Part shown: positions 1 through 8,232 of the stretch, piece after piece
Numbering within the stretch: position 1 is the stretch's first letter
Layout of the letters: each line of letters opens with the position of its first letter
Position numbers and translations under genes: made by a program
Notes under the pieces: generated by a model
Told to the model about the DNA's origin: nothing
What the model saw: only the letters and a program-made list of their open reading frames with translations
Database searches by the model: none
DNA from: Mesonia sp. K7
GTDB lineage: Bacteria; Bacteroidota; Bacteroidia; Flavobacteriales; Flavobacteriaceae
Assembly (NCBI RefSeq): GCF_003233725.1
Contig: NZ_QKQV01000004.1
Span: 124,001-188,000, forward strand
Direction: 5' to 3'
DNA: 64,000 nt

Positions 1-92
1 CAATCTTCGATATAGATCTGAGAAGACGATGTGTCTAATAACATCGATATTTCTTCCCAGCAATAAGGGCATTGAAAAAAATGTTCTATCAT
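1..92 (-). CDS. CPXCG-type cysteine-rich zinc-ribbon protein, N-terminal fragment
   Basis: Only the first 30 codons are in the window and the gene runs off the left edge. The start reads MIEHFFQCPYCWEEISMLLD, with a CPYC knuckle at residues 8-11. This matches the opening of the short (about 60 residue) CPXCG cysteine-rich proteins of Proteobacteria and Bacteroidota, whose second Cys pair would lie beyond the edge. Their function is unknown, but they are assumed to bind zinc. The ATG overlaps the TGA of the upstream ABC-F gene in an ATGA arrangement, so the two are probably translationally coupled. The call rests on one motif and the start context. Confidence 0.6.
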   Translation of the reverse strand, partial: MIEHFFQCPYCWEEISMLLDTSSSQIYIED

Positions 93-2008
93 GCTTCTAA
101 CATTTCGAGTTCTAACTGCTTGTCCTCCCAGTTTTTCATCATTTTTTTGAGTTCTTGTTTTTTAGACTCATAGTTTTTAAAAAACACCTCATCTCCAGAA
201 GTTTGCTCGTAATTATCTGCCAATTGTGTGTCTAACGATTTGAGTTCACTTTCCAACTTATTGATGTTTGCCTCTAAATTACTGATTTTATTTTTTAATG
301 ATTTTAGTTTTTTCTGTTCATCATAGGTCAGCTTTCGCGAAATTTTATCCGTAGAAACATTCTTTTTTACTTCCTCTTTCTTTTCAAGTTCCCTAATGTT
401 TTCTACTTTTCTTTCTGCCAAATAACTATCGATATCGCCTAAATACTCTTTGATGCGATGGTCTTTAAATTCATATACCTTATTGGTCAAACCTTGTAAA
501 AAATCACGATCATGCGAAACTAAAATCAAGGTTCCTGTAAAATTATTAAGTGCTTCTTTTAAGACATTTTTCGATTGAATATCGAGATGGTTTGTCGGCT
601 CATCCATCACCAAAACATTAAAAGGTTGTAGTAACATTTTTGCTAAAGCCAAACGGTTACGCTCTCCTCCAGAAAGCACTTTTACATATTTTTCTACTTC
701 GTCTCCACGAAATAAAAACGCTCCTAAAATATCTCTTACTTTGGTACGATTGGTTTCATTTGCCGCATCAATCATGGTGTCGAGTACGGTTTTATTTCCG
801 TCAAGATAATCTGCTTGATTTTGGGCAAAATACCCGATTTGCACATTATGACCCAGCTTTAAACTTCCTTCATGCTCAATTTCATCTACTATAATCTTTG
901 CCAAAGTAGACTTTCCTTGACCGTTTTGTCCTACAAAAGCGGTTTTAGAATTACGTTCAATCAAGAAATCAATGTTTTTTAGCACCTCTTTATTTCCATA
1001 ACTTTTAGAAACATTTTCGGCTTCGATAACCACTTTACCCGGATTGATTGAAACCGGAAATTGTAATTTCATTACAGCATTGTCTTCTTCATCGACTTCT
1101 ATTCGGTCTATCCGGTCTAGTTTTTTAACAAGCGATTGCGCCATTGATGCTTTAGAAGCTTTTGCCTTAAATTTTTCGATGAGTTTTTCGGTGTGTTCTA
1201 TCTCTTTTTGTTGGTTTTTTTGGGTAGCCAATTGTTGCTCTCTTCGTTCTTTTCGCAACACAAGGTATTGTGAGTAAGCTTTATTGTAATCATAAATCCT
1301 ACCCAACGAAATCTCAATGGTTCTATTGGTCACATTGTCGAGAAACATCTTATCGTGCGAGACAATTACCACACAACCTTGATGGCTTTTTAGAAAATCT
1401 TCTAACCAGATAATACTCTCTATATCTAAGTGGTTGGTAGGCTCATCGAGCAGTAATATATCGTTATTTTGAAGCAGGAGTTTAGCCAGTTCAATACGCA
1501 TTCGCCAACCTCCGGAAAAAGTATCGGTTTTTTTATGGAAATCTTCTCTGCTAAAACCCAAACCTTGTAAAATTCGTTCAGTTTCACCTTGGTAATGGTA
1601 ACCTCCCAAAATTTCGTATTGGTGTTGCAGTTCATTTACATCAATCATCAATTGATGATAAGCCTCACTTTCGTAATCGGTTCTTTCCGCTAGAGCAGAA
1701 TTGACTTCCTCTAATTTCGTCTCGATCTTTTTTATTTCCTCAAATGCTTCGTAGGATTCTTCCAAAACCGTTCTTCCCTCCTCAAAATCGATATCTTGTT
1801 TTAAAAACCCAATGCTAATATCTTTTTCATAAGCCAACTGCCCAGAATCGGAAGCAATTTCTTTAGAAAGCAATTTGAGCAAGGTAGATTTTCCTGCTCC
1901 ATTTTTTCCAACCAAACCCACACGATCTCCAGCACCAAGTCTAAACGTGATTTCCTCAAACAAATATTCGCCTTGAAAAGAGATAGATAAATTATGTACG
2001 TTAAGCAT
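89..2008 (-). CDS. ABC-F family ATPase (EttA/Uup/YheS type)
   Basis: A cytosolic protein of 639 residues with two ABC ATPase domains and no membrane segments, which defines ABC-F proteins; these act on the ribosome (translation factors or antibiotic protection). Domain 1 has Walker A at residues 34-42, signature FSGGWRMRI at 164-172 and Walker B/DEPTNHLD at 184-195. The linker (about 260-305) is helical and basic, as in the interdomain arm that reaches the P-site tRNA. Domain 2 has Walker A at 360-368, signature LSGGE at 445-449 and DEPTNHLD at 469-476. The C-terminus (about 560-639) is a charged coiled coil like that of Uup/YheS. The subfamily cannot be fixed by eye. A -7-like box lies at 2032-2039. 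The downstream CPXCG gene overlaps by 4 bases. Confidence 0.93.
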   Translation of the reverse strand: MLNVHNLSISFQGEYLFEEITFRLGAGDRVGLVGKNGAGKSTLLKLLSKEIASDSGQLAYEKDISIGFLKQDIDFEEGRTVLEESYEAFEEIKKIETKLEEVNSALAERTDYESEAYHQLMIDVNELQHQYEILGGYHYQGETERILQGLGFSREDFHKKTDTFSGGWRMRIELAKLLLQNNDILLLDEPTNHLDIESIIWLEDFLKSHQGCVVIVSHDKMFLDNVTNRTIEISLGRIYDYNKAYSQYLVLRKERREQQLATQKNQQKEIEHTEKLIEKFKAKASKASMAQSLVKKLDRIDRIEVDEEDNAVMKLQFPVSINPGKVVIEAENVSKSYGNKEVLKNIDFLIERNSKTAFVGQNGQGKSTLAKIIVDEIEHEGSLKLGHNVQIGYFAQNQADYLDGNKTVLDTMIDAANETNRTKVRDILGAFLFRGDEVEKYVKVLSGGERNRLALAKMLLQPFNVLVMDEPTNHLDIQSKNVLKEALNNFTGTLILVSHDRDFLQGLTNKVYEFKDHRIKEYLGDIDSYLAERKVENIRELEKKEEVKKNVSTDKISRKLTYDEQKKLKSLKNKISNLEANINKLESELKSLDTQLADNYEQTSGDEVFFKNYESKKQELKKMMKNWEDKQLELEMLEA

Positions 2009-2031
2009 TAAAAAGTGTTTTTAAATGACTG

Positions 2032-2039
2032 CAAAGATG
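2032..2039 (-). promoter_or_regulatory. Probable -7 box of the ABC-F gene
   Basis: On the minus strand this reads CATCTTTG, one mismatch from the Bacteroidota TAnnTTTG consensus, followed by CA, about 24 bases upstream of the ATG. It sits back to back with the plus-strand box of the DUF983 gene, giving two divergent promoters within about 20 bases. Confidence 0.45.
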
Positions 2040-2041
2040 CT

Positions 2042-2049
2042 TAATTTTG
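2042..2049 (+). promoter_or_regulatory. Probable -7 box of the DUF983 gene
   Basis: TAATTTTG matches TAnnTTTG exactly and lies 18 bases before the ATG at 2068. It covers the TTG at 2047 that could otherwise be read as an upstream start, which argues for the ATG. Confidence 0.5.
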
Positions 2050-2067
2050 CAGTGTAAAACAACGATA

Positions 2068-2454
2068 ATGAGTTTAAAAGGAACCAAAATTTATAGCATT
2101 TTGACAGGAGTTTGCCCTATTTGTCACCAAGAAAGTATGTATAAAGAGAAAAATCCATATAAACTCATCCGTATTTTTGATATGAACGAACGCTGTTCTC
2201 ATTGCAACACTAAATATAAAATTGAGCCCTCTTTTTTCTTTGGTGCTATGTATGTAAGTTATGCCATTGGAGTAGCGATTAGCTTTTGTGTGTTTTTAAT
2301 TGCTCACTATGGATTTAAAACTTCACTTTTAGGTGCTTTTTGGTCAATCGTGGTTGCTCTTGTTGTTTTAATGCCTATTATCATTCGTCTTTCCAGAAAC
2401 ATCTGGATAAACATCTATCTACATTACGATAAAAACTTTGCTAAAAATCAGTAA
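2068..2454 (+). CDS. DUF983 family membrane protein
   Basis: A protein of 128 residues from the ATG at 2068. The N-terminal half holds two CxxC knuckles (CPIC at about 16-19, CSHC at 43-46), a likely zinc ribbon. Two hydrophobic membrane segments follow, at about 55-78 and 85-105. This cysteine ribbon plus two-helix arrangement is the DUF983 family, common in Bacteroidota and Alphaproteobacteria and of unknown function. I chose the ATG over the in-frame TTG at 2047 because that TTG falls inside the probable -7 box. The 3' end overlaps the convergent FAD oxidoreductase by 7 bases. Confidence 0.82.
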   Translation: MSLKGTKIYSILTGVCPICHQESMYKEKNPYKLIRIFDMNERCSHCNTKYKIEPSFFFGAMYVSYAIGVAISFCVFLIAHYGFKTSLLGAFWSIVVALVVLMPIIIRLSRNIWINIYLHYDKNFAKNQ

Positions 2455-3491
2455 AAACGAGCCACATCAAAATCTTTTGGAATACTTTTATTTCTTAAAA
2501 TAAAATCTACCAAAACACTAGACACTTTTGGAGCAAACAATAAACCACGACTTCCAAAACCGTTACAGACAAATATATTTTTGTGACTTTTATGTGCACC
2601 TATAATAGGGTTTCTATCATAAACTGTTGGTCTTTCTCCTGCTTCTTGCTGAACCACTTCAAAAGGAACTTTTAAAACTTCATTCAAAGAATTAACCATT
2701 TCTCGTTTGGCTTTTTCTGTAGGCTCTAAATGATGATGATCACGTTCGTAGGTTGCGCCCACTTTATACAAATCGTTTCCTTGCGGAATGATAAAAAAAT
2801 GATGCTTGACGATTACACCAAGTTCTAAGGCTGGAGATTTTATAGTAATGTACTCGCCTTTATTTCCATTAATAGGCATATTTTGAAAGTAAGGGTTATT
2901 TTTAATACTACTTCCCTCACAAAAAACAATATATTTTGCTTTGTAACCTTTATATGCAATACTATTTTCCTTAACCTTTAATTCATCATAAGAAAAATGG
3001 TTTTCTTCAAATTGATTTTGCTGTTGAAGCTTTTCTTTATAATTATTTAGAAGCTGAACCGTGTCTATAAGAGCCGTATTTTTAGTTTTTCCAAACTTGT
3101 GGACTGTATGTAAGTTTGCAATATTGGGTTCCAAATCATCTTCCATAAAATAATGAAAATTATTCTTTTCTGAAGTCGTTAACCAATCGTTTTGATCTCC
3201 AGGGTTTTTTAATACTTTATAGATAGGTTGCTCCTTAAAAGTACGTGCATTTAAATACGAGTCTAAATCTTTGAAAAAAGACTTTGCATTTTCGTAGAGT
3301 TCCTGGCCATTATCTAGCATTCGGTAGTAACCTAAATTTATGGGGCTTATAATTCCTCCTGCAACTTTCGTTGCACTTTGATGTTGATTGTTAGCAATCA
3401 CCAAAAAGGTTTTGTTTGCCTGTTCTAATCGTCTACAAAGTGACAAGCCAGCAATACCAAAACCTAAAATAATAAAGTCTACCTGTTTCAT
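2448..3491 (-). CDS. FAD-dependent oxidoreductase (DAO family)
   Basis: A protein of 347 residues. The N-terminus carries the dinucleotide-binding motif GFGIAG at residues 10-15, followed by an Arg/Glu-rich helix. The C-terminal GFGSRG segment, preceded by an RPTVYDRNPIIG stretch, is the second FAD-contact region of D-amino-acid-oxidase/glycine-oxidase-like enzymes. It probably oxidises an amine or amino acid in the cytosol; the substrate is unknown. There is no signal peptide. The ATG is firm because the FAD motif starts only nine residues in. It begins five or six bases after the T-tract of the gldN terminator, so its own promoter must lie upstream of that hairpin (see 3541-3548). Its 3' end overlaps the DUF983 gene tail to tail. 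Confidence 0.85.
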   Translation of the reverse strand: MKQVDFIILGFGIAGLSLCRRLEQANKTFLVIANNQHQSATKVAGGIISPINLGYYRMLDNGQELYENAKSFFKDLDSYLNARTFKEQPIYKVLKNPGDQNDWLTTSEKNNFHYFMEDDLEPNIANLHTVHKFGKTKNTALIDTVQLLNNYKEKLQQQNQFEENHFSYDELKVKENSIAYKGYKAKYIVFCEGSSIKNNPYFQNMPINGNKGEYITIKSPALELGVIVKHHFFIIPQGNDLYKVGATYERDHHHLEPTEKAKREMVNSLNEVLKVPFEVVQQEAGERPTVYDRNPIIGAHKSHKNIFVCNGFGSRGLLFAPKVSSVLVDFILRNKSIPKDFDVARFY

Positions 3492-3496
3492 ATCAT

Positions 3497-3524
3497 AAAA
3501 AAACGCCCTTGTTCAGGGCGTTTT
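3497..3524 (-). terminator. Rho-independent terminator after gldN
   Basis: AAAACGCCCT and AGGGCGTTTT form a 10 bp stem around a short loop, with a run of T on each side, so it could act in both directions. On the minus strand it ends the gldKLMN operon. It also lies within the leader of the FAD gene that starts at 3491. Confidence 0.85.
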
Positions 3525-3540
3525 AATTTTATATTGTTTG

Positions 3541-3548
3541 CAAAGATT
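3541..3548 (-). promoter_or_regulatory. Possible -7 box of the FAD oxidoreductase, overlapping the gldN stop
   Basis: The minus strand reads AATCTTTG followed by CA, one mismatch from TAnnTTTG. It overlaps the gldN stop codon. A transcript from here would start around 3534 and carry the whole terminator hairpin in its leader. Confidence 0.35.
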
Positions 3549-4443
3549 AGTAATTCCAAAGATTAGCTTCAAAATCTCTTATTGTCTCTTTGATTCTTTG
3601 AGACTCTAACAATTGCATAAGAGTGTTATCTGCTATATAATCATCTACCTCTCGATCTCCATAAACGTTATCCTCTTTTTCGATCACTGCATCAAAACGT
3701 CTTGAGTTTAGCAAATGGTCGAATGTGATAGGTACAGCAGAGTTTTGCTCATTAAATACATAGTTGGCATGCATCTGTTTACGAACCTCTGGGTAAAAAA
3801 CCCAAAACAAATCTACTGGAACTACCTCTAAATCTGGATTCTCTTGTTGTTGTAATTTGTTTTGTGCTGAAACTACAACTGGACATAAAGCCAAAAGTCT
3901 CCAACGTAAATCACCTTGTCTCTTATCTACATACCAATATCCACGGATTCTGTAACCAGCAACATCTGCTGGCTTAATTTCTGCCATAGAATAATGCCAT
4001 TCTTCAACCGCTTCTCCTGCATTTTGAGCCGCTATACCTTCATCGTTTAATACCTTTACAGACAAGTTGGTCTCCAACTGTTCCATAGGATAAGTTTGAT
4101 GAAAATAAGAATCGTAATACATAGTTACGCTATCTTTTTTGATAGCTTCAATTAAAACCTCAAACAAAGAACGACGTCCTTGACTAACTTTATCTAACGG
4201 GAATAGTAATGGAAAGTTTACACGTTGGTTTAAATCAATATACTCCCAAGTTGTCTTAGCCCACATTACATCTCTATCATCAACATATCCGTATGGTAAA
4301 GGTTCAGTATTGGCATCGTTTTCTATTTGCGCTTGACTTTTCTTACCAATTTCATCAGGCTTTGTAGCATTTAAGATGTTACTTTGAGCATACATACTTA
4401 AAGTAGCAATAAAAGCTAATACTAAAAAACAACTCTTTTTCAT
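3547..4443 (-). CDS. gldN: T9SS/gliding motility protein GldN
   Basis: A protein of 298 residues with a signal peptide (about 1-19, ending MYAQ), so it is periplasmic. GldN (PorN in Porphyromonas) is the component that joins the GldK outer-membrane ring to the GldM shaft of the type IX secretion system. The sequence has the family's PYGYVDDRDVMWAKTTWEYIDL region at about 50-71 and a closing IKETIRDFEANLWNY. The length is normal for the family. It is last in the gldK-gldL-gldM-gldN operon, 15 bases after gldM, and is followed by a strong terminator. Confidence 0.96.
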   Translation of the reverse strand: MKKSCFLVLAFIATLSMYAQSNILNATKPDEIGKKSQAQIENDANTEPLPYGYVDDRDVMWAKTTWEYIDLNQRVNFPLLFPLDKVSQGRRSLFEVLIEAIKKDSVTMYYDSYFHQTYPMEQLETNLSVKVLNDEGIAAQNAGEAVEEWHYSMAEIKPADVAGYRIRGYWYVDKRQGDLRWRLLALCPVVVSAQNKLQQQENPDLEVVPVDLFWVFYPEVRKQMHANYVFNEQNSAVPITFDHLLNSRRFDAVIEKEDNVYGDREVDDYIADNTLMQLLESQRIKETIRDFEANLWNY

Positions 4444-4458
4444 AAATATAATATTTTA

Positions 4459-6006
4459 TTAATCTGTCAATTCAATTACTAACGGAGCTACTCTTGGTAA
4501 CTTATAGCTTGAGTTTCCAGAAATTTTTGCGTTGATATCAAAAATCTGAATCACATCACCACGTTTAGCTGAGTTTAAAGCAGCTTCTGCAGCTCCGTTA
4601 AGTCTTGTACCGTTTACTTGTACTACTGGCTTACCAATTACTTGGAATTTAAATCCTGAAACCACTAAATTTAAATCGAAGTCAAAATCTGGAAGCTTTG
4701 CGCTTACCGGAGAAACCTGAACAGCTCTTCTTGATAAACGAATAGTACCATCCATACCGTCTTTTGCTCCAATTACACCCACTGGACGTGGAATTTCTTT
4801 AATTCTAAATGTTTTACTATCTGAAACAGTTTCACCGTTTGGTAATTCCCCAGAAACGTTAATTTTAACCTCTCTCGCTTTTACATTGGTTACGTCCATC
4901 ATATAGCTTCCAGCTCCTCCAGATTGTCTTAGACCTGGTGCATTTGCACTTACTACAGGAACACCTGGAATAGAAATCGTCATTGGGTTTTGTACCCCAC
5001 GATAAACCACGTTCATTTTATCTGCAGAGATAACCGCTGCGTTTGGTTTTGGAATTACTGCATAAGAACTTTCGATAGGAATAGATTTCACTTCACCATC
5101 TTCTGTAAACTGAATCTCTCCTTTAAGTTCTCTTTCCCCAACATTTCCTGCTGGAAAATCTAAAACTACTTGACCGTTTTCCATTTTCTCCATTTCAGCA
5201 CCGTTGATGATAACCTTATCAAACTGAGTGTTTTCATCAACTCTACCTAAAACAACTCTACCAGTAAAATTCTCACCGTTAAAGAATGCTGTTTTATCAG
5301 CAATAACGATAGCTTTATAGTTTGTTAAAGAAACTTGACTCCCTAAGTTACCTTGGAACATTGCTGACAAGACCTCGCTTTCAGTAGACTTAATATCAGA
5401 CTGCATTTTAGTCAATTTAGTAAGTGACGCAATTAAAGGGAAACCTACAAAATGATAGTTGATGTAATCTCTTTTTACCTTTTCACCGTCAACAATATCT
5501 TCAGTAGAAAACTTCTCCTCTAACTGTTTCTTTTGAACGGGAAATTGATCACCCATTTCTGCAGCTACTTTCGTTCTATAGTCTTTAATTTTGTTTAGAA
5601 ACTCTTGTCCCTCTGGTGAAACTTTACCTCCTCTGTAGAAAAGTTCATCAAAGTAATCTCCTTTATCCATAGATTCGTAATCTCTCTTATCATCCATTTC
5701 AGCTGTCGCTTCATTTTTAAGATTTTCGATATATGAATATAATTCATTTGAAGCTGCACTAATTTTTTTAGCCTTTTCTTGTAAAGGAACATATTGCTTA
5801 GGTTGTTCAGCCGCTTTTTCAGCTAAGCCTGCCATAAAAGCATTGTTTCTATCAGTAGCTGTTCTATTGTGCTGCTCAAAACTTTCGTTAAACGTACCAA
5901 AAGCAGTTAATACTTCTTTAGACATATTTAGTGCCATCATTGCGATGAATACCAAATACATTAAGTTAATCATCTTCTGCCTTGGTGATAATTTGCCTCC
6001 TGCCAT
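4459..6006 (-). CDS. gldM: T9SS/gliding motor shaft protein GldM
   Basis: A protein of 515 residues. It opens with the GldM signature MAGGKLSPRQKMINLMYLVF, a short cytoplasmic tail leading into a single inner-membrane helix (about 12-32). The rest is a long periplasmic region: a helical part to about 220, then beta-rich domains. In the family, a GldM dimer threads through the GldL ring and passes proton-driven rotation to GldK/GldN at the outer membrane. The length is typical. It starts 38 bases after gldL and is followed closely by gldN. Confidence 0.97.
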   Translation of the reverse strand: MAGGKLSPRQKMINLMYLVFIAMMALNMSKEVLTAFGTFNESFEQHNRTATDRNNAFMAGLAEKAAEQPKQYVPLQEKAKKISAASNELYSYIENLKNEATAEMDDKRDYESMDKGDYFDELFYRGGKVSPEGQEFLNKIKDYRTKVAAEMGDQFPVQKKQLEEKFSTEDIVDGEKVKRDYINYHFVGFPLIASLTKLTKMQSDIKSTESEVLSAMFQGNLGSQVSLTNYKAIVIADKTAFFNGENFTGRVVLGRVDENTQFDKVIINGAEMEKMENGQVVLDFPAGNVGERELKGEIQFTEDGEVKSIPIESSYAVIPKPNAAVISADKMNVVYRGVQNPMTISIPGVPVVSANAPGLRQSGGAGSYMMDVTNVKAREVKINVSGELPNGETVSDSKTFRIKEIPRPVGVIGAKDGMDGTIRLSRRAVQVSPVSAKLPDFDFDLNLVVSGFKFQVIGKPVVQVNGTRLNGAAEAALNSAKRGDVIQIFDINAKISGNSSYKLPRVAPLVIELTD

Positions 6007-6044
6007 ATTTATCTAATTTTTTTGTTAAGTTAAAATTGTAAATA

Positions 6045-6680
6045 TTATGCGTTTGGACGCATAGCAGTTAACATACCTCCGTAAACATTGTTTAAGCTAG
6101 ATAAATTAGTAGCTAAGTTTTGCATTTCAGACTGAAGTTTTGATGCATTTTCTGCAACAGCTTGATTCGCTTCTGCTTGTCTGCTTGCAGACTCTAATTG
6201 TACTTTATACAAGTTGTTTAAAGATTCCATTTGTGCAGCTGCCAAAGTCATTTCTTCGCTGTATTTCTTTTGAGAAGTAATCGCATCTACGGTAGGTGAC
6301 ATGTTCTTAGCAGCACCTTCAAAGTTTCTGATACTATCACCTAAACTGCTCATTAATTCACCATCTATTTTCGCTTCTTTAAGCATGTTATCTAGTTTTT
6401 TAGATAATAAGCCTTCTGCTTCTTGAGCTTCTTTGATGTTTTTTCTTGAAGCTTCTCCACCAGCTAATTCTGGATAAACAAGAGACCAGTCTAATTCGTC
6501 ATCTGCAGGTTCGAACGCAGAATACGCAAATACTAATGCTTCTACAATAAGACCTGCAATAAGCATAGGGTTTGCAAATGGCCAGTGCATAATTTTAAAT
6601 AAAGCTCCTAAAATTACTACTGCTGCTCCAAGACCATATACCATATTGGTCAATTTCTTTGCTGATTTTGATTTTGCCAT
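6045..6680 (-). CDS. gldL: T9SS/gliding motor stator-like protein GldL
   Basis: A protein of 211 residues. Two membrane helices fill residues 13-33 and 38-56. Glu47 in helix 2 sits where the family has the essential proton-carrying glutamate of the GldLM motor, and Lys/His residues (K29, H32) lie at the end of helix 1. The cytoplasmic C-terminal part is a long, probably helical domain. GldL forms the inner-membrane ring around the GldM helix and uses the proton motive force. It lies between gldK (65 bases) and gldM (38 bases). Confidence 0.97.
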   Translation of the reverse strand: MAKSKSAKKLTNMVYGLGAAVVILGALFKIMHWPFANPMLIAGLIVEALVFAYSAFEPADDELDWSLVYPELAGGEASRKNIKEAQEAEGLLSKKLDNMLKEAKIDGELMSSLGDSIRNFEGAAKNMSPTVDAITSQKKYSEEMTLAAAQMESLNNLYKVQLESASRQAEANQAVAENASKLQSEMQNLATNLSSLNNVYGGMLTAMRPNA

Positions 6681-6745
6681 AATTAATTTAATTTAAGTTT
6701 TAGTTGTTTAAGTTTATTTAATTTGAGTTAAGTTTTTAATTTTTA

Positions 6746-8122
6746 TTATCTCGCACCTCCACCTTGAGCGAAATCGAAATCTTCTCCAGGTGCATCTTGT
6801 ACTGTTCTAAAGCCAATATAGCTTCTCGCAGAATCTGAATATTCGTAATCTCTGGTGCTAACTTGTAAGTAATATTCTACATCTTTCCAGGATCCACCAC
6901 GAGTAACTTTACGTTTATTGTTTTTGTCGTTTACGTTAGGGTTCATCGAAGAATAGAACTCATACGATGAAGCATCGTAAGAAGAATCCACCCATTCTGC
7001 AACGTTACCTGACATATTATAAAGGTTAAAATTATTTGCTTCATAAGCATCGGCTTCAACCGTGTATAATGCCTGATCTGCCGCATAATCACCTCGCAAA
7101 GGTTTAAAGTTTGCCAAAAAGCAAGCTCTATCGTTCATTGCGTAAGGACCTCCCCAAGGAAAAGTTCCTGACTCTAAACCACCTCTTGCTGCATATTCCC
7201 ATTCTGCCTCAATAGGTAAACGATACATATTTACTCTATGCTGACCTTTTTCTGTTTTATAGCCATTATGTAACAGTGTTCTCCAATCACAAAAAGCTTT
7301 TGCTTGTTTCCAACTCACACCAACCACTGGGTACTCATCATAAGCCGAGTGCCAGAAATAGTCATTATGCATCGGAACATTATAAGAATAATGGAAATCT
7401 TTAATCCAAACAGTTGTATCTGGATAAACCGCTACTTGATCTTCTTTTATAAAATCAGAACGATTACCTTGAGCTCTTGCCGCTTCTTCTATGTCTAAGT
7501 ATTTAAAACTGTATACAAACTTAGTAACATCCATCAAACGCATACCATTATATGATTGGTCGTTTGGAAGATAAAATTCATCCATTACATATACGTAAGA
7601 CTCATCTGGATATTCATCTTTTTCCCAAATGATGTCTACATCCCAGTTGATACCTTGCTGGTTGGGATCGTAATGCTTAGAGTACTGTTGATAAGGAGTT
7701 TGCGTTTGTTGATTATTACCTCCTTGAGCAGTAGCAGAGCCTTTGAAAGCAAAATCAGCAATAGAACCATTGTTACCTCCAGCACTTCCACCACCTGATA
7801 ATTCTGCCTCTTCTCCTAGACGTTGACGGATTACAGAATCCCTCGTCCAGTGAACAAATTGACGGTACTCAGAATTGGTAATTTCGGTCTCATCCATGTA
7901 AAATGAATTTACCGTAACGGTTTTGGTAGGAGCATCGTCTACTCCTGCCATATCGTCGTCTGATTTACCCATGATAAAAGCACCTCCTGGAACTAAACTC
8001 ATTCCGTAAGGTTTTTCTGCGTGCCATTTTTTACCTTTTACTCCTACTAATTGCCCATTGGTATTACCTCCACAACTAGCTAAAAAAGCAGATATTACTA
8101 GAATAGCAAAAATTTTTCTCAT
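6746..8122 (-). CDS. gldK: T9SS/gliding lipoprotein GldK
   Basis: A protein of 458 residues with a lipoprotein signal peptide whose lipobox LASC places the lipidated cysteine at residue 17. The body is a formylglycine-generating-enzyme (SUMF1)-like fold; near the C-terminus are NMSGNVAEWVDS, RGGSW and a YIGFRTV ending. In GldK/PorK the fold is structural: the protein forms the periplasmic outer-membrane ring with GldN. A Gly/Asn/Gln-rich insertion lies at about 107-145. It is the first gene of gldKLMN; a promoter with both boxes at good spacing lies at 8166-8196. Confidence 0.96.
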   Translation of the reverse strand: MRKIFAILVISAFLASCGGNTNGQLVGVKGKKWHAEKPYGMSLVPGGAFIMGKSDDDMAGVDDAPTKTVTVNSFYMDETEITNSEYRQFVHWTRDSVIRQRLGEEAELSGGGSAGGNNGSIADFAFKGSATAQGGNNQQTQTPYQQYSKHYDPNQQGINWDVDIIWEKDEYPDESYVYVMDEFYLPNDQSYNGMRLMDVTKFVYSFKYLDIEEAARAQGNRSDFIKEDQVAVYPDTTVWIKDFHYSYNVPMHNDYFWHSAYDEYPVVGVSWKQAKAFCDWRTLLHNGYKTEKGQHRVNMYRLPIEAEWEYAARGGLESGTFPWGGPYAMNDRACFLANFKPLRGDYAADQALYTVEADAYEANNFNLYNMSGNVAEWVDSSYDASSYEFYSSMNPNVNDKNNKRKVTRGGSWKDVEYYLQVSTRDYEYSDSARSYIGFRTVQDAPGEDFDFAQGGGAR

Positions 8123-8165
8123 AACTTATATTAAGGTTAAGATGATCTTTTTAATTATAAGGGCG

Positions 8166-8196
8166 TAAACCTATCTAAATATTTCCTAAAAAACAA
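8166..8196 (-). promoter_or_regulatory. Promoter of the gldKLMN operon
   Basis: On the minus strand, TTG (8196-8194) is followed by 20 bases and TAGGTTTA (8173-8166), which matches TAnnTTTG in seven of eight positions. This is the usual Bacteroidota spacing. The leader to the gldK ATG is about 40 bases. Confidence 0.55.
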
Positions 8197-8232
8197 TAAT
8201 TTTTTAAAAAAAAGTTAAAATTTAGAAAACAT

